In this document: positions 51,447 to 60,542 of the stretch, one piece after another | Numbering within the stretch: position 1 is the stretch's first letter | Layout: each line of letters begins with the position of its first letter | Assembly (NCBI GenBank): GCA_041396685.1 | Contig: JAWKYD010000011.1 | Coordinates: 124,001 to 188,000 of the forward strand | Direction of reading: 5' to 3' | DNA from: JAUIAI01 sp041396685 | GTDB taxonomy: Bacteria > Pseudomonadota > Gammaproteobacteria > Burkholderiales > Burkholderiaceae_E | Length of the DNA stretch: 64,000 bases | Made by a program: the position numbers and the translations under genes | Notes under the pieces: generated by a model | Seen by the model: the letters and a program-made list of their open reading frames with translations, nothing else | Told to the model about the DNA's origin: nothing | Database searches by the model: none

Positions 51447-53810
51447 TCAGCGAAGCCCGGGTGCGAGTGTGCGCAGGGTGTCGAGTGCGTTCTCGAGGTC
51501 GCACAGGTTCGCGCGTGCCTCGACCAATCCGTCGCGGGCGCTTGGCGAGGACTCCTCCGCCGACGCCCACTCGAATGCGGTCTCGTACAACACCTTCGAG
51601 ACCGACTCGACCGCGAAGATGCGGCGCTCGCGCAGGCGCTGCCGCCCGCTGCGCAGGCAGTGCTGGATGAAGTTCGTGCGCTCGGCCGGGGACGGCGCCG
51701 TGGACGTGGCGAGCCATTCGTCGATGACGACGCGGTAGGCATCCACGAACGAGCGCAACACACCATGCGCGACCAGCGGACGCGAGTGGCGCAGCCGCGC
51801 GAGCAAGCCTTCCCGGCTACTGGCCAACAGCACCGGTAGACGGCCGAAGCGGCGAGCCGCCAATGCTTCGAGCGCCGGCAGGTATTCGTCGCGCCGGGGA
51901 AAATAGAACTCGAGCCTGAACAGCCGCCGGAGCGCGAACGCACGCTGCTCGATGATCGGCCCACGCGCGTCGGGCTCGACCTCGGCAGCGAGCAGCATGC
52001 ACACCTCGACGATCGCATCGAGCAGGAAGTGATGGATCGCGGTGTTCCGGTAATAGGCAGCCTCGTGGTGGTGACCTTCGGCGATCGCAACCATCGGCTC
52101 GAGGCCGTCGTCGAAGCGTCGCAGCACGCCGGTGGCCACCAGCCGACCCAATTGCTCGTCGAGCACCGCCGGATCGCGGAAGTCCGCGCGCCCAACCAGT
52201 TCCAGGCGGCGCCGGTGGATGACCGAGCGTGCGGCGCGCGCCAGCCGACCCAGTTCGTTTACGGTCAGCGCCCGATCACCGGCCGCCAGCAGCACCAGGC
52301 AGATGACCGCGATCGGCGTGATCGGCGTGACCGCGTTCATCTGCTCGGCGACCCGATAGGCCAACGACGGCACGAGTTCGGCGGCGTCGGCTTGGTCGCG
52401 CCGCACGTCGTGGACCGTGACGCCCTCGCCGACGCGAATCAGGATGCGGCCGCGCGGCGTGCCGCGACGCAGGAAGCGCACCGCCCATGTCATGCCCTCG
52501 GCACGCTTGCTGGCGCCGCTCTGTTCGACGGCGTAGTCGCGCACCTCCGTGATCTGGTCGTAGATCACGCTCACGGGCACGAAACGCAGCGTCTCGGCGC
52601 GCTGCGCATCGAGCGCCTCGATCACGTAACGGAACATTCCGAAGCGCGGCGAGAGCAGCTTACCGGTTCGGGAGCGGGTACCCTCGAGCGCCCACATCAG
52701 TGAGAAGCGACGGTGGATCAGATAGGAGATGTATCGGCGAAAGGTGGCCTTGTAGATCGGATTGTCCTGGAACTGCCGCCGCAGGAAGATGATGCCGGCG
52801 CGCCTGGCCAGGGCACCGATGCCGAAGGTTCGCAGATTGATACCGCCGAAAGTGAGCGGAATCGGCAGATGGGCGTCGTAGAGCAGCACCGAGAAGGCCA
52901 CCGTGTCGAGCATCGACTTGTGACTGATGATGAACACCAGCGGCTCGTGGCGAAGGCGCGCACCCAGATCGGTCATCTGCGTGCCGTCGGCCACGATGCC
53001 ACCGTCGTGGCGCGCCCTCACGCCGGCTCGATACAGCGCCAGGATCAGGTCCTGCATGAACGGCGTCTGCGACGCCGCCATTTCGTGCATGTAGCGCAAT
53101 GCTCGTTGGAACACCGCATCCTGAGACAGGGACTGCTCGCGTGCGATGGTATCGAGCCGCCGCGCGTAGCCGGCGTTGGCGAAGAAATCGGCCGCCAGCA
53201 GACGCGGAAACTTGTAGCGCGGTCCGCGCGCCAGCCGCTCGGCCTGTTCGAGCGCCAGCACTGCGCGCATGTGGATGAACTCTCCCAGCGTCCCGCGCCC
53301 CTGCGCCGATGGATGACGCTCGTGCGCTGCGCGCAACTCCCCCAGGCGCGCCCCCTCGCCCGCCACCGGCCGCATACGCGCCGGACGGTGGCGGCGGATC
53401 CAGAGCCGGCGAAGCGGCCCGGGAGCGATCACACGACCGTGGAACAAATCGTCCCACAGGCCGGCCACCCCTTTGCGGACGGATGGTAGCCAGACCATGC
53501 GCACCGGTACCAGCCAACAGTCGTCGTCGGTCGGCAACTCCGGAGTCTGGCTCAAACGCAGGCTGTACCAGCGGGCGTCGTCGCCGTTGAGCGTCGCCGG
53601 CAACGACGCCCGGCCGTTGCCTTGTGCCAACCATTGCTCGAGCCAGGCGGCCTCGTGGCGGTCGCGTGCATCGACGAGAAAGACGATCTGAGGGTGTGCG
53701 CCGCCTGGCGCGTCCGGTGGCCGAGGCGCGCCCGCCGAAACCGGCGCCAGCGATGCACTCGCCGACGCCGATGCGGGCGTGGGCCCGGCCGGCCCGTCAG
53801 CCCGCTTCAT
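51447..53810 (-). CDS. plsB: glycerol-3-phosphate 1-O-acyltransferase PlsB
   Basis: 787 residues, close to the ~807 of E. coli PlsB. The acyltransferase blocks are in order: HKSMLD (His297, Asp302, the HX4D catalytic pair), GIIFLRRQF, EGTRSRTGKLLSPRFG and FVPVSVIYD. It transfers the first acyl chain to glycerol-3-phosphate at the inner membrane. The first ~40 residues are Ala/Ser/Pro-rich and poorly conserved. The start is uncertain, with ATGs at 53810 and 53822 and no strong ribosome-binding site. I chose 53810, which overlaps the acyl-CoA synthetase stop by 14 bases. PlsB points to a gammaproteobacterial origin. Confidence 0.93.
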   Translation of the reverse strand: MKRADGPAGPTPASASASASLAPVSAGAPRPPDAPGGAHPQIVFLVDARDRHEAAWLEQWLAQGNGRASLPATLNGDDARWYSLRLSQTPELPTDDDCWLVPVRMVWLPSVRKGVAGLWDDLFHGRVIAPGPLRRLWIRRHRPARMRPVAGEGARLGELRAAHERHPSAQGRGTLGEFIHMRAVLALEQAERLARGPRYKFPRLLAADFFANAGYARRLDTIAREQSLSQDAVFQRALRYMHEMAASQTPFMQDLILALYRAGVRARHDGGIVADGTQMTDLGARLRHEPLVFIISHKSMLDTVAFSVLLYDAHLPIPLTFGGINLRTFGIGALARRAGIIFLRRQFQDNPIYKATFRRYISYLIHRRFSLMWALEGTRSRTGKLLSPRFGMFRYVIEALDAQRAETLRFVPVSVIYDQITEVRDYAVEQSGASKRAEGMTWAVRFLRRGTPRGRILIRVGEGVTVHDVRRDQADAAELVPSLAYRVAEQMNAVTPITPIAVICLVLLAAGDRALTVNELGRLARAARSVIHRRRLELVGRADFRDPAVLDEQLGRLVATGVLRRFDDGLEPMVAIAEGHHHEAAYYRNTAIHHFLLDAIVEVCMLLAAEVEPDARGPIIEQRAFALRRLFRLEFYFPRRDEYLPALEALAARRFGRLPVLLASSREGLLARLRHSRPLVAHGVLRSFVDAYRVVIDEWLATSTAPSPAERTNFIQHCLRSGRQRLRERRIFAVESVSKVLYETAFEWASAEESSPSARDGLVEARANLCDLENALDTLRTLAPGLR

Positions 53811-55497
53811 CGACGATGGCATCCCGCAACTGGCGCTTGAGCACCTTGCCGTTGGCATTGCGCGGTAGTGGATCAGAGCGCAAATCGATGGTCTCGGGCA
53901 CCTTGTAGTCGGCCAGCGAGGCCGCACAGGCCGCGCGCAGCGCGGCCGGATCGACACCCGCGGAAGCGACCGTGACCACCGCATGGACGCGCTCGCCGAG
54001 CACCGGGCAGGGTCGACCCAGCACCGCCGCCTCGAGAACGCCCGGCTGTGCCATCAGCAGATTCTCGACTTCGATCGAGAAGATCTTGTAGCCGCCGCGG
54101 TTGATCATGTCCTTCTTGCGATCGAAAACGCGCACGAAACCGCGGGCGTCCCGGCTGCCGAGATCGCCGCTGCGCCAGTAGCCACCGCTGAACTCCCGCG
54201 CCGTGGCCTCAGGATTGTTCCAGTAGCCCGCCACGACCATCGGCCCGGCGATCCAGATCTCGCCGGTCTCGCCCGGCGGCAACTCCCGGCCGTCGTCGTC
54301 CATGATCCGGATCTCGCCGCAGGGCACGGTGAGACCGACACTGTCGAGGTTGTCACGCGTGAGTGCGGCCGGCATCACGGTGGCCGGCGAGGTGGTCTCG
54401 GTGGCTCCGTAGGCATTCATCAGCGCGAGCGCGGGCAGGCGCCGGGCGAGCTCGTCGATCGTCGCCTCGGGCATCGGTGCACCGCCGTAACCACCAACCC
54501 GCCAGGGGCTGAGATCATGCGAGTCGAACTCGGGCTGCATCAGGCAGAGCCGGTACATGGCGGGAACCAGGATAGTCGCCTGCATGCGCTCGCGCGCCGC
54601 CAGCGCGAGGAAGGCCGGCGCCTTGAATTCCCGCACTACGATCACCGCGCCCGCGCAGTGCAGCGCGGTTGCGATGATCGCGACCAGCCCGGTCACGTGG
54701 CTGGCCGGTACCGCCAGTGCGATGCGCGCGCCCTCGCCGAGCCCCATACAGACGCGGAAATGCTCGACCGAATGGGCGATACCCAGGTGGCTGAGCATCG
54801 CGCCCTTCGGGCGCCCGGTCGTGCCAGAGGTGTAGAGCAGCACCGCGGTATCGTCCTCGACACCGTCGACCCCGGTGTCGAGGCTGCCCGCCTCGAACAA
54901 ACTCCGCCAGGCGATCGTGCGCGGCGACGGCGCGAAATCGGATGCTCGTGCGCCGGTGTCGGATACCGCCGGTGCCTGCAGAGCCGGCAGCCGAATCACC
55001 CATGGCGCGGGCCGCGCCGCCGACGCCGCGGACAGCGCCTGCGCCCGTTCGGCCAGCTCGTCGTCGACGATGACGGCCGCGGCCCCGCACTGGCCGACCA
55101 CGTAGGCCAGGCCATCGGCCTGCTCGCGTGTGCTCAGCGGTACGGCGATCGCACGTAGGCGTTGCAGCGCGAAGAATGCCGACACGAACTCGATGCGATT
55201 GCCGGCCATCAGGACCACCCGGTCGCCGCGGCGAACACCAAGCGCCTGCAGACCCGCAGCCAGCCGGCCGACCTGTTCGTCGAGCGCCGCATAGCTCAGG
55301 CGTCGATCGCCGTCGATCAGCGCGTCGGCCTGAGCATGCCGCGCCAGTGCTCGCTCGAGCAGCGCGTGAACGCTGCGCGGACGCTCCCGGAAGCAGCGTA
55401 CGACACGCGAGCCATGGTGCAATTCGTCACGCATGGGCGGCAGCGCACCCTGCGCCAGACAGTCGCGCCAATCGAGTGGCGCACGATCGTCAGTCAT
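53797..55497 (-). CDS. long-chain-type acyl-CoA synthetase (ANL superfamily)
   Basis: 566 residues. A3 motif LLYTSGTTGRPKGAM near 220-234, YGATETTSP, SGDLGSRD, DRKKDMINRGGYKIFS, and the catalytic lysine in RNANGKVLKRQL. Size and motifs suit a fatty- or other acyl-CoA ligase. It overlaps the small membrane protein gene by 8 bases upstream and plsB by 14 bases downstream, so it probably supplies acyl-CoA to PlsB or feeds an exogenous fatty acid into phospholipid. Exact chain length is unknown. Confidence 0.92.
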   Translation of the reverse strand: MTDDRAPLDWRDCLAQGALPPMRDELHHGSRVVRCFRERPRSVHALLERALARHAQADALIDGDRRLSYAALDEQVGRLAAGLQALGVRRGDRVVLMAGNRIEFVSAFFALQRLRAIAVPLSTREQADGLAYVVGQCGAAAVIVDDELAERAQALSAASAARPAPWVIRLPALQAPAVSDTGARASDFAPSPRTIAWRSLFEAGSLDTGVDGVEDDTAVLLYTSGTTGRPKGAMLSHLGIAHSVEHFRVCMGLGEGARIALAVPASHVTGLVAIIATALHCAGAVIVVREFKAPAFLALAARERMQATILVPAMYRLCLMQPEFDSHDLSPWRVGGYGGAPMPEATIDELARRLPALALMNAYGATETTSPATVMPAALTRDNLDSVGLTVPCGEIRIMDDDGRELPPGETGEIWIAGPMVVAGYWNNPEATAREFSGGYWRSGDLGSRDARGFVRVFDRKKDMINRGGYKIFSIEVENLLMAQPGVLEAAVLGRPCPVLGERVHAVVTVASAGVDPAALRAACAASLADYKVPETIDLRSDPLPRNANGKVLKRQLRDAIVDEAG

Positions 55498-55705
55498 CGG
55501 CTACCCAGCGGCGAACGCCGGCCTCGTGCGAGCGGAACAATCGGTAGGCGATCAGACAGGCGAGGGTCAGCATCCCGCCGCCCCAGGCCAGGGGTGCGTG
55601 GCCGACGCGCCAGCCCGCCAGGGCGAGCAATGGCGCGATCAGCGCGATCAGCCAGAACACGCCGGTGCCGATCGCGACCAACAAAACCCGGGGCCGAAGG
55701 ATCAT
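55490..55705 (-). CDS. small two-helix membrane protein
   Basis: 71 residues. Two membrane segments (about 8-27, LLVAIGTGVFWLIALIAPLL, and 37-56, HAPLAWGGGMLTLACLIAYR) with a charged C-terminus (SHEAGVRRWVADD). I do not recognise the family. Its stop overlaps the acyl-CoA synthetase start by 8 bases, so it is the first gene of the synthetase/plsB operon and is probably real despite its size. It may help place the lipid enzymes at the membrane (inference). Confidence 0.7.
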   Translation of the reverse strand: MILRPRVLLVAIGTGVFWLIALIAPLLALAGWRVGHAPLAWGGGMLTLACLIAYRLFRSHEAGVRRWVADD

Positions 55706-55765
55706 CGACGGGTGCCGGCCGCCACGGCCGGATTGATCAGGACCGCCGCAGTATAGGCGGGATCG

Positions 55766-56587
55766 TCAGTCGACGAAGGCGCGCTCGACGACGAAGGTAC
55801 CGGGCGCATTGTTGGCGCCCTCGACCAGTCCGGCCAATTCGCAAAGTTCGCGGGTCTCCCTGAGCATGGCCATCGAACCGCAGATCATGACGCGGTCGTT
55901 GGCCGGCGACAGTGGCTCGAAGCCCAGATCTTCGTAGAGCTTGCCGTTGCGCATCAGCGTGGTGATGCGCTCGGGCCGCGGATAGGGTTCGCGGGTGACC
56001 GTCGTGTAGTAGGTGAGCTTGTCACCGACGATCTCGGCAAGCATCTCGTCGTTGCGGATCTGCTCGATCAGGTGCTCGCCGTATTGCAGCTCGGCCACCT
56101 CGCGGCAGGTCTGCGTGAGCACGACGCGCTCGAATTTCTCGTAGGTTTCTGGGTCGCGGATCAGCGAGGCGAATGGCGCGATGCCGGTGCCGGTGGAAAA
56201 AAGATACAGGTGTTTACCGGGTAGCAGCGCATCGAGCACCAGGGTGCCGGTGGGCTTGCGGCGCATCAGCACCGTGTCACCGACCTGGATGCGTTGCAGG
56301 TGCTCGGTCAGCGGGCCGCCGGGCACCTTGATCGAGAAGAACTCGATTTCCTCGTCCCAGGCCGGGCTGGCCAGCGAGTACGCGCGAAACACCGGCTTGT
56401 CCGCATTGGGCAGGCCGATCATGACGAACTCGCCCGAGCGAAAGCGGAATTCGTGCGGACGGGTGATCCGGAAGCGGAACAAGCGGTCGGTGTAGTGTTC
56501 GACCGCGAGCACGGTTTCGGCGAACACGCCGGCCGGAATCGGGTAGGCGCTCGCTGCGCCCTCGGTTGCCACGGAGGATGAGGTCAT
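55766..56587 (-). CDS. fpr: ferredoxin--NADP reductase (bacterial Fpr type)
   Basis: 273 residues. The FAD-binding RAYSLAS is at 68-74, the NADP-site STGTGIAPFASL at 131-142, and the C-terminal VVERAFVD is typical of subclass I bacterial Fpr (usually ~258). The first ~18 residues are an extra Ser/Ala-rich lead. The ATG at 56587 has no strong ribosome-binding site. It passes electrons between NADPH and ferredoxin/flavodoxin. It could serve the Rieske oxygenase 41 kb away, which lacks its own reductase gene, but this is untested. Confidence 0.93.
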   Translation of the reverse strand: MTSSSVATEGAASAYPIPAGVFAETVLAVEHYTDRLFRFRITRPHEFRFRSGEFVMIGLPNADKPVFRAYSLASPAWDEEIEFFSIKVPGGPLTEHLQRIQVGDTVLMRRKPTGTLVLDALLPGKHLYLFSTGTGIAPFASLIRDPETYEKFERVVLTQTCREVAELQYGEHLIEQIRNDEMLAEIVGDKLTYYTTVTREPYPRPERITTLMRNGKLYEDLGFEPLSPANDRVMICGSMAMLRETRELCELAGLVEGANNAPGTFVVERAFVD

Positions 56588-56788
56588 GGTGATGGGCCGG
56601 GGGCGCGCGCCGAGACGCACATCACCACCGACGCAGACAGGTTTGGACGGGACCGGGCGAGTATACGGAGCTTGGGCGCGCACCGTAAAGGAAGCCCGCA
56701 CCGCGTGTGCGTCGCGAGCTTGAGCATTATCAACAACTTGATGCATCGGCCGACCGACGGCCCCGGCGGCGCGCAGAGCTGCGCCGGC

Positions 56789-57895
56789 TCATTCGAAGAT
56801 GGCCGTGGGCAGCAGCGCGCTGACCGTGACATTGGGCAGATCGACCGCGTTGCTGATGCGCAGATCGACCGCCACCGAGCAGATCACGTAGGCCTGTTCG
56901 CGGGAGAAGCCGCGCTCGCCCAGCAGCGAGATCATCTCGAGCAGCGCGTTTCGTGCCGCCATCGTGAGGTTCTCGCCGCTCTGGTGGCCGTCGGCGTCGA
57001 CCGGCATGCCGGTGGTGGCCACGAAGCCGCGCGGCACCGCCCATTCGGGTGCCACGAAATAGTCGTCGTGCGCGAAACGCGGCCAGCGCATGCCGGTACG
57101 CGCGGCGTGGCCGGGCAGGAGATTGAAACGAACCACGGCGGTGGCGCCCATCTCGATGGCGGTGATGCAGCATTCGGAGTCGCCCTGAGCGTAGTGCGCA
57201 TCGCCCACCGAGAACATCGCGCCGGGCACGGCCACCGGCAGCTGTAGGCGCGAGCCGCGCGTCAACTGCCGGATGTCGGCATTGCCCCCGTTCTCGCGCG
57301 GCGGGATGGTTCGCAGGCCGGTGCTGGCCACCGGCTCGTGGGTGGGCACCGCGTCGCGCGGGTTTGGCGGTGCGGCATAGCCGCCCTGGGCGGCCCAGGC
57401 GGCCTCGCGACGGGTCCACTGCTCGAGTTGCGCATGCGAGGGAGCGACGCCGGCCGTGCCCATGAAGGCACCCTCGGGAATACGCACGCCAGGAATCTGT
57501 TCCGAGCGAGCAAATCCGTCAGCCATTCGCCAGTGCACCAGGAACTCGGTGTCGAAGTGATCGCGCAGGAAACCCGCCCCGCGGCGGATGTAGGTAAAAC
57601 CGTAGGGCTGCGGGATGATCTCCTCGAAACTGATCTCGAGGGTGTCGCCGGGCCGGGCACCGATGATCTCGACCGGACCGGTGAGCGGGTGGGCCGCCGC
57701 AGGGTCGAGCCCCGGCAGGTCGGCGGCGGTCATGCCTGGCCGGATCTGGCCGTCGGCTGCGTCGCGGGTTTCGAACAAGACCGCTTCGCCCGGCTGCACG
57801 CGCAACAACGGCGCGATATCCGGATGCCAGCGATTGTGGCCGGTCTGCGGTTGCTCACGCAGCCTCTTGCCACGATCGATGCGAATCTCGTGCAT
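56789..57895 (-). CDS. acetamidase/formamidase family amidohydrolase
   Basis: 368 residues. The FmdA/AmdA family pattern is visible: PLTGPVEIIGARPGDTLEI, VSVGDAHYAQGDSECCITAI-like core (here FSVGDAHYAQGDSECC) with His and acidic metal-site residues, and the C-terminal EQAYVICSVAVDLRISNAVD. It hydrolyses small amides to acid plus ammonia. AGGGGGAACC precedes the ATG at 57895. Cytoplasmic. A set of three tandem 11-base repeats lies ~90-125 bases upstream of its start. Confidence 0.92.
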   Translation of the reverse strand: MHEIRIDRGKRLREQPQTGHNRWHPDIAPLLRVQPGEAVLFETRDAADGQIRPGMTAADLPGLDPAAAHPLTGPVEIIGARPGDTLEISFEEIIPQPYGFTYIRRGAGFLRDHFDTEFLVHWRMADGFARSEQIPGVRIPEGAFMGTAGVAPSHAQLEQWTRREAAWAAQGGYAAPPNPRDAVPTHEPVASTGLRTIPPRENGGNADIRQLTRGSRLQLPVAVPGAMFSVGDAHYAQGDSECCITAIEMGATAVVRFNLLPGHAARTGMRWPRFAHDDYFVAPEWAVPRGFVATTGMPVDADGHQSGENLTMAARNALLEMISLLGERGFSREQAYVICSVAVDLRISNAVDLPNVTVSALLPTAIFE

Positions 57896-57987
57896 GGTTC
57901 CCCCTGTCGGATCGGAATATCGGTTCGTCCGACAGGATACGGTAGTCATTCCCGGGTATGCCGTGCGAGGGACCGTGCTCGAGACGT

Positions 57988-58020
57988 GTCCGGGGTGCGT
58001 CCGGGGTGCGTCCGGGATGT
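57988..58020. repeat. three tandem 11-base repeats
   Basis: The unit GTCCGGGGTGC occurs at 57988-57998 and 57999-58009, and a two-mismatch copy (GTCCGGGATGT) at 58010-58020. It sits in the 197-base region upstream of the acetamidase gene and just after the LysR gene. An 11-base period is about one helical turn, so the copies could present the same face to a DNA-binding protein. Confidence 0.8.
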
Positions 58021-58092
58021 GTTCGAGCGCTTCGTGAGGCCGCTGAAGCCCCGGCGGCGGCGCGTTCGGTGCGATTCGCGCGCGGCGGGCGT

Positions 58093-59004
58093 TCAGCCCG
58101 CACAGTCGATCTGCCGGGCGGACGGACCGAGGCCGGACAATCGATCGGCCTGCGCCACCAAGGCTCGGGTCATGGCGTCGCAGAACGCGGCGACGCGCGC
58201 CACCCGCACCGACTCCGGTCGCCTCAGTACCCAGAGCCCGGTGACGACCTCGTCCAACGGTCCCTGCACACGGACCAGCTCCGGATGCCCATCGCCCATG
58301 AAACAAGGCAGCAGCGCCAGTCCCAGACCGCGTACGGCCGCGCTGCCGATTGCGACGAACGAATCTGCGCGCAACATCGGATTCGTGTCCGACACCTGTC
58401 GGCGCAGCCATTCGTGCATGGCCGGGCCCATCACCGAGTCGTCGATGACCAGCCAGCGGTGGCGCGGATCGCCGACCTCGGCACCGGCCAGCGGGTATTC
58501 GCGTGCGACGTACAAGCCGAATGCGAGGTCCGCGACGCGAACCGCGTGCAGGGTCTGCGGCGGCGCGCGCGTCGGCCGGATCGCGACATCGGCGTGACGC
58601 CGTGACAGATCGAGAAGATGGTTGGTGATCGAGAATTCGAGTGCGACCCCGGGGTGCTCACGCTGGAATTCCGCGACGGGATCGGCCAGCAGGCCGACCA
58701 TCAACGAGTCGGTGGTGGTCACACGCAGGTTGCCACCCAGAGCGGTCACCTCGGCACCCGCGCGCTCGTCGAGCAAGGCCAGCCGCGCCTCGAAATCGGC
58801 GGCCACCCCGACGATCGACTGACCCGCCGAGGTAAGCAGATAGGTGTTCGCCTGGCGCACGAACAGCGGCCGGCCGATCTCGGTCTCGAGCCGCGCGATG
58901 CGGCGCAGAACGGTCGCGTGATTGACCTCCAGGCGGCGGGCGGCCCGGTTCATCGAGCCTTCTTCGGCGACGGCCAGTACATAGCGAAGATCATCCCAGT
59001 GCAC
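58093..59004 (-). CDS. LysR family transcriptional regulator
   Basis: 303 residues from a GTG at 59004 preceded by GGGAGGG. The frame extends to an ATG at 59082, but the GTG gives the standard LysR start (HWDDLRYVLAVAEEGSMNRA). The helix-turn-helix covers RRLEVNHATVLRRIARLE, and the effector domain begins at LRVTTTDSL. Upstream, 169 bases separate it from the divergent cytochrome c' gene. Downstream is the acetamidase gene on the same strand. Either may be its target. Confidence 0.92.
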   Translation of the reverse strand: MHWDDLRYVLAVAEEGSMNRAARRLEVNHATVLRRIARLETEIGRPLFVRQANTYLLTSAGQSIVGVAADFEARLALLDERAGAEVTALGGNLRVTTTDSLMVGLLADPVAEFQREHPGVALEFSITNHLLDLSRRHADVAIRPTRAPPQTLHAVRVADLAFGLYVAREYPLAGAEVGDPRHRWLVIDDSVMGPAMHEWLRRQVSDTNPMLRADSFVAIGSAAVRGLGLALLPCFMGDGHPELVRVQGPLDEVVTGLWVLRRPESVRVARVAAFCDAMTRALVAQADRLSGLGPSARQIDCAG

Positions 59005-59173
59005 CGTTCCCTCCCGATGTGGATTCCACCCTGGTGCAATTCTGCACAATTGCCGATCGATTTGTAGGAATTGACGCACCATCCGGATCCCTGCCTAATC
59101 AGGGCCGTGCCGACCGGTTCGTGTCAGGCGGCACCGTTTCGACCCTGTCCAGCCATAGCCCGGAGTCCTGCCC

Positions 59174-59647
59174 GTGAAATCACGACTGATTGCCGTACTG
59201 AGTCTCGCTGCGCTTTGCGCCTTGCAACCGGCCACCGCCGCGGATGAACCCTTCAAGAAAGAGATCAAGGCGCGCCAGGGCCTGATGCAGGTCTACGCGT
59301 TCAATCTCGGCATGTTGGCCGCGATGGCAAAGGGCGAGGCGCCCTACGATGCGAAGGTCGCCGCCACGGCCGCCACCAACCTGAAGCTGGCCACCGACAT
59401 GAAGAACGGGGCCATGTGGGCGAAGGGCTCGAGCCACGCCGATGCCGGCCTGGACAAGATGACCAACGCCAAGCCCGACATCTGGCAGGCCGGATCCAAG
59501 ATCGGCGAGCGCTCCAAGGCGCTGGTTATGGCCGTGGCCGATCTGCCGGCCGCCGCCGGTGCCGGTCTCGATCAGCTCAAGGCGGGCGTGGGCAATGTCG
59601 GCAAGGCCTGCAAGGGCTGCCACGACGACTTCCGTCGCAAGCCTTGA
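59174..59647 (+). CDS. cytochrome c' (class II c-type cytochrome)
   Basis: 157 residues. Signal peptide MKSRLIAVLSLAALCALQP with cleavage near residue 22-23, then a four-helix-bundle sequence (IKARQGLMQVYAFNLGMLAA at the start of the mature chain) and the C-terminal haem motif CKGCH (Cys146, Cys149, His150). Cytochromes c' bind NO and may protect against nitrosative stress. The start is GTG at 59174 with GGAG 8 bases upstream. Divergent from the LysR regulator. Confidence 0.94.
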   Translation: MKSRLIAVLSLAALCALQPATAADEPFKKEIKARQGLMQVYAFNLGMLAAMAKGEAPYDAKVAATAATNLKLATDMKNGAMWAKGSSHADAGLDKMTNAKPDIWQAGSKIGERSKALVMAVADLPAAAGAGLDQLKAGVGNVGKACKGCHDDFRRKP

Positions 59648-59695
59648 TCAAGTAGTGCCGGCCCCCGGTCGACGGCCGCGACGTGCATGCGCGCG

Positions 59696-60463
59696 TCAGG
59701 CGTCGGCCGCCGCCGGCCGTCGGCCGCCGCGCGCCCAGCGCTCGAGGACCATCCCGAGGCCGCCGATCGACCAGTACAGCAGCATCGTCATGGTTGCGAG
59801 CACGACCAGAGCGGCGAACATCAGGTCGATCTTGACGCGTGCATTCGCGTACAACATCAAATACCCCAGGCCGGCCGACGCGCCGACCCACTCTCCGATG
59901 ACCGCGCCGATCGGCGCATAGACGGCCGCCAGTCTCATGCCCGAGGCGAGCGACGGTAGCGACTGCGGCAGGCGCAGACGCAGCAGTGTCCGCCAGGGGC
60001 CTGCGCCGGTCGTGCGCGCCAGGTCGAGCAACGCCGGATCGGTATGCGACAGCCCGTCGACGAGGCTCGAGGTGACCGGGAAATAGATGATCAGCAGCGC
60101 CATGGCGATCTTGGAACCCATGCCGTAGCCGAACCAGAGTACGAACAGTGGCGCGAGCGCGAACACCGGAATTGCCTGGCTCGCCAGCAGCCACGGCATG
60201 ATCAGGCGACGCAGCCAGCCATAGCGCGTGGTCAGCAAGGCCGTCACCGTACCCAGGACGACGCCGCTGATCAAGCCGATCGAGACCTCGACCAATGTCA
60301 CTGCGGCATGCTCGGCGAGCATCGCCCGATGCTGCCAGAGCACCAGCGCGACGCGCGCGGGCGACGGCAGCAGATACGGAGGCAGTTCGCCGAGCCAGAC
60401 CAACGCCTGCCATGCGCCCAGCCCCAGCGCCAGCGTCAACAGGCCGACGAGGAGCGACTTCAT
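59696..60463 (-). CDS. thiX: thiamin-precursor ABC transporter permease (ThiX-like)
   Basis: 255 residues, six or so membrane segments. The start MKSLLVGLLTLALGLGAW, LPPYLLPSPARV, and the ATPase-contact EWVGASAGLGYLMLYANARV are typical of NitT/TauT/ThiX-type permeases. I chose the ATG at 60463 over longer upstream frames. It is 79 bases after thiZ. Last gene under the TPP riboswitch. Imports the pyrimidine moiety of thiamin with ThiY and ThiZ. Confidence 0.9.
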   Translation of the reverse strand: MKSLLVGLLTLALGLGAWQALVWLGELPPYLLPSPARVALVLWQHRAMLAEHAAVTLVEVSIGLISGVVLGTVTALLTTRYGWLRRLIMPWLLASQAIPVFALAPLFVLWFGYGMGSKIAMALLIIYFPVTSSLVDGLSHTDPALLDLARTTGAGPWRTLLRLRLPQSLPSLASGMRLAAVYAPIGAVIGEWVGASAGLGYLMLYANARVKIDLMFAALVVLATMTMLLYWSIGGLGMVLERWARGGRRPAAADA

Positions 60464-60542
60464 GCCCCCGCCGCAATGCCGGTGCACCGACGTGCCACGA
60501 GCGTCTGCCATCGACGGCGCGGGCCCGTTGCGAGCGGTGCGC

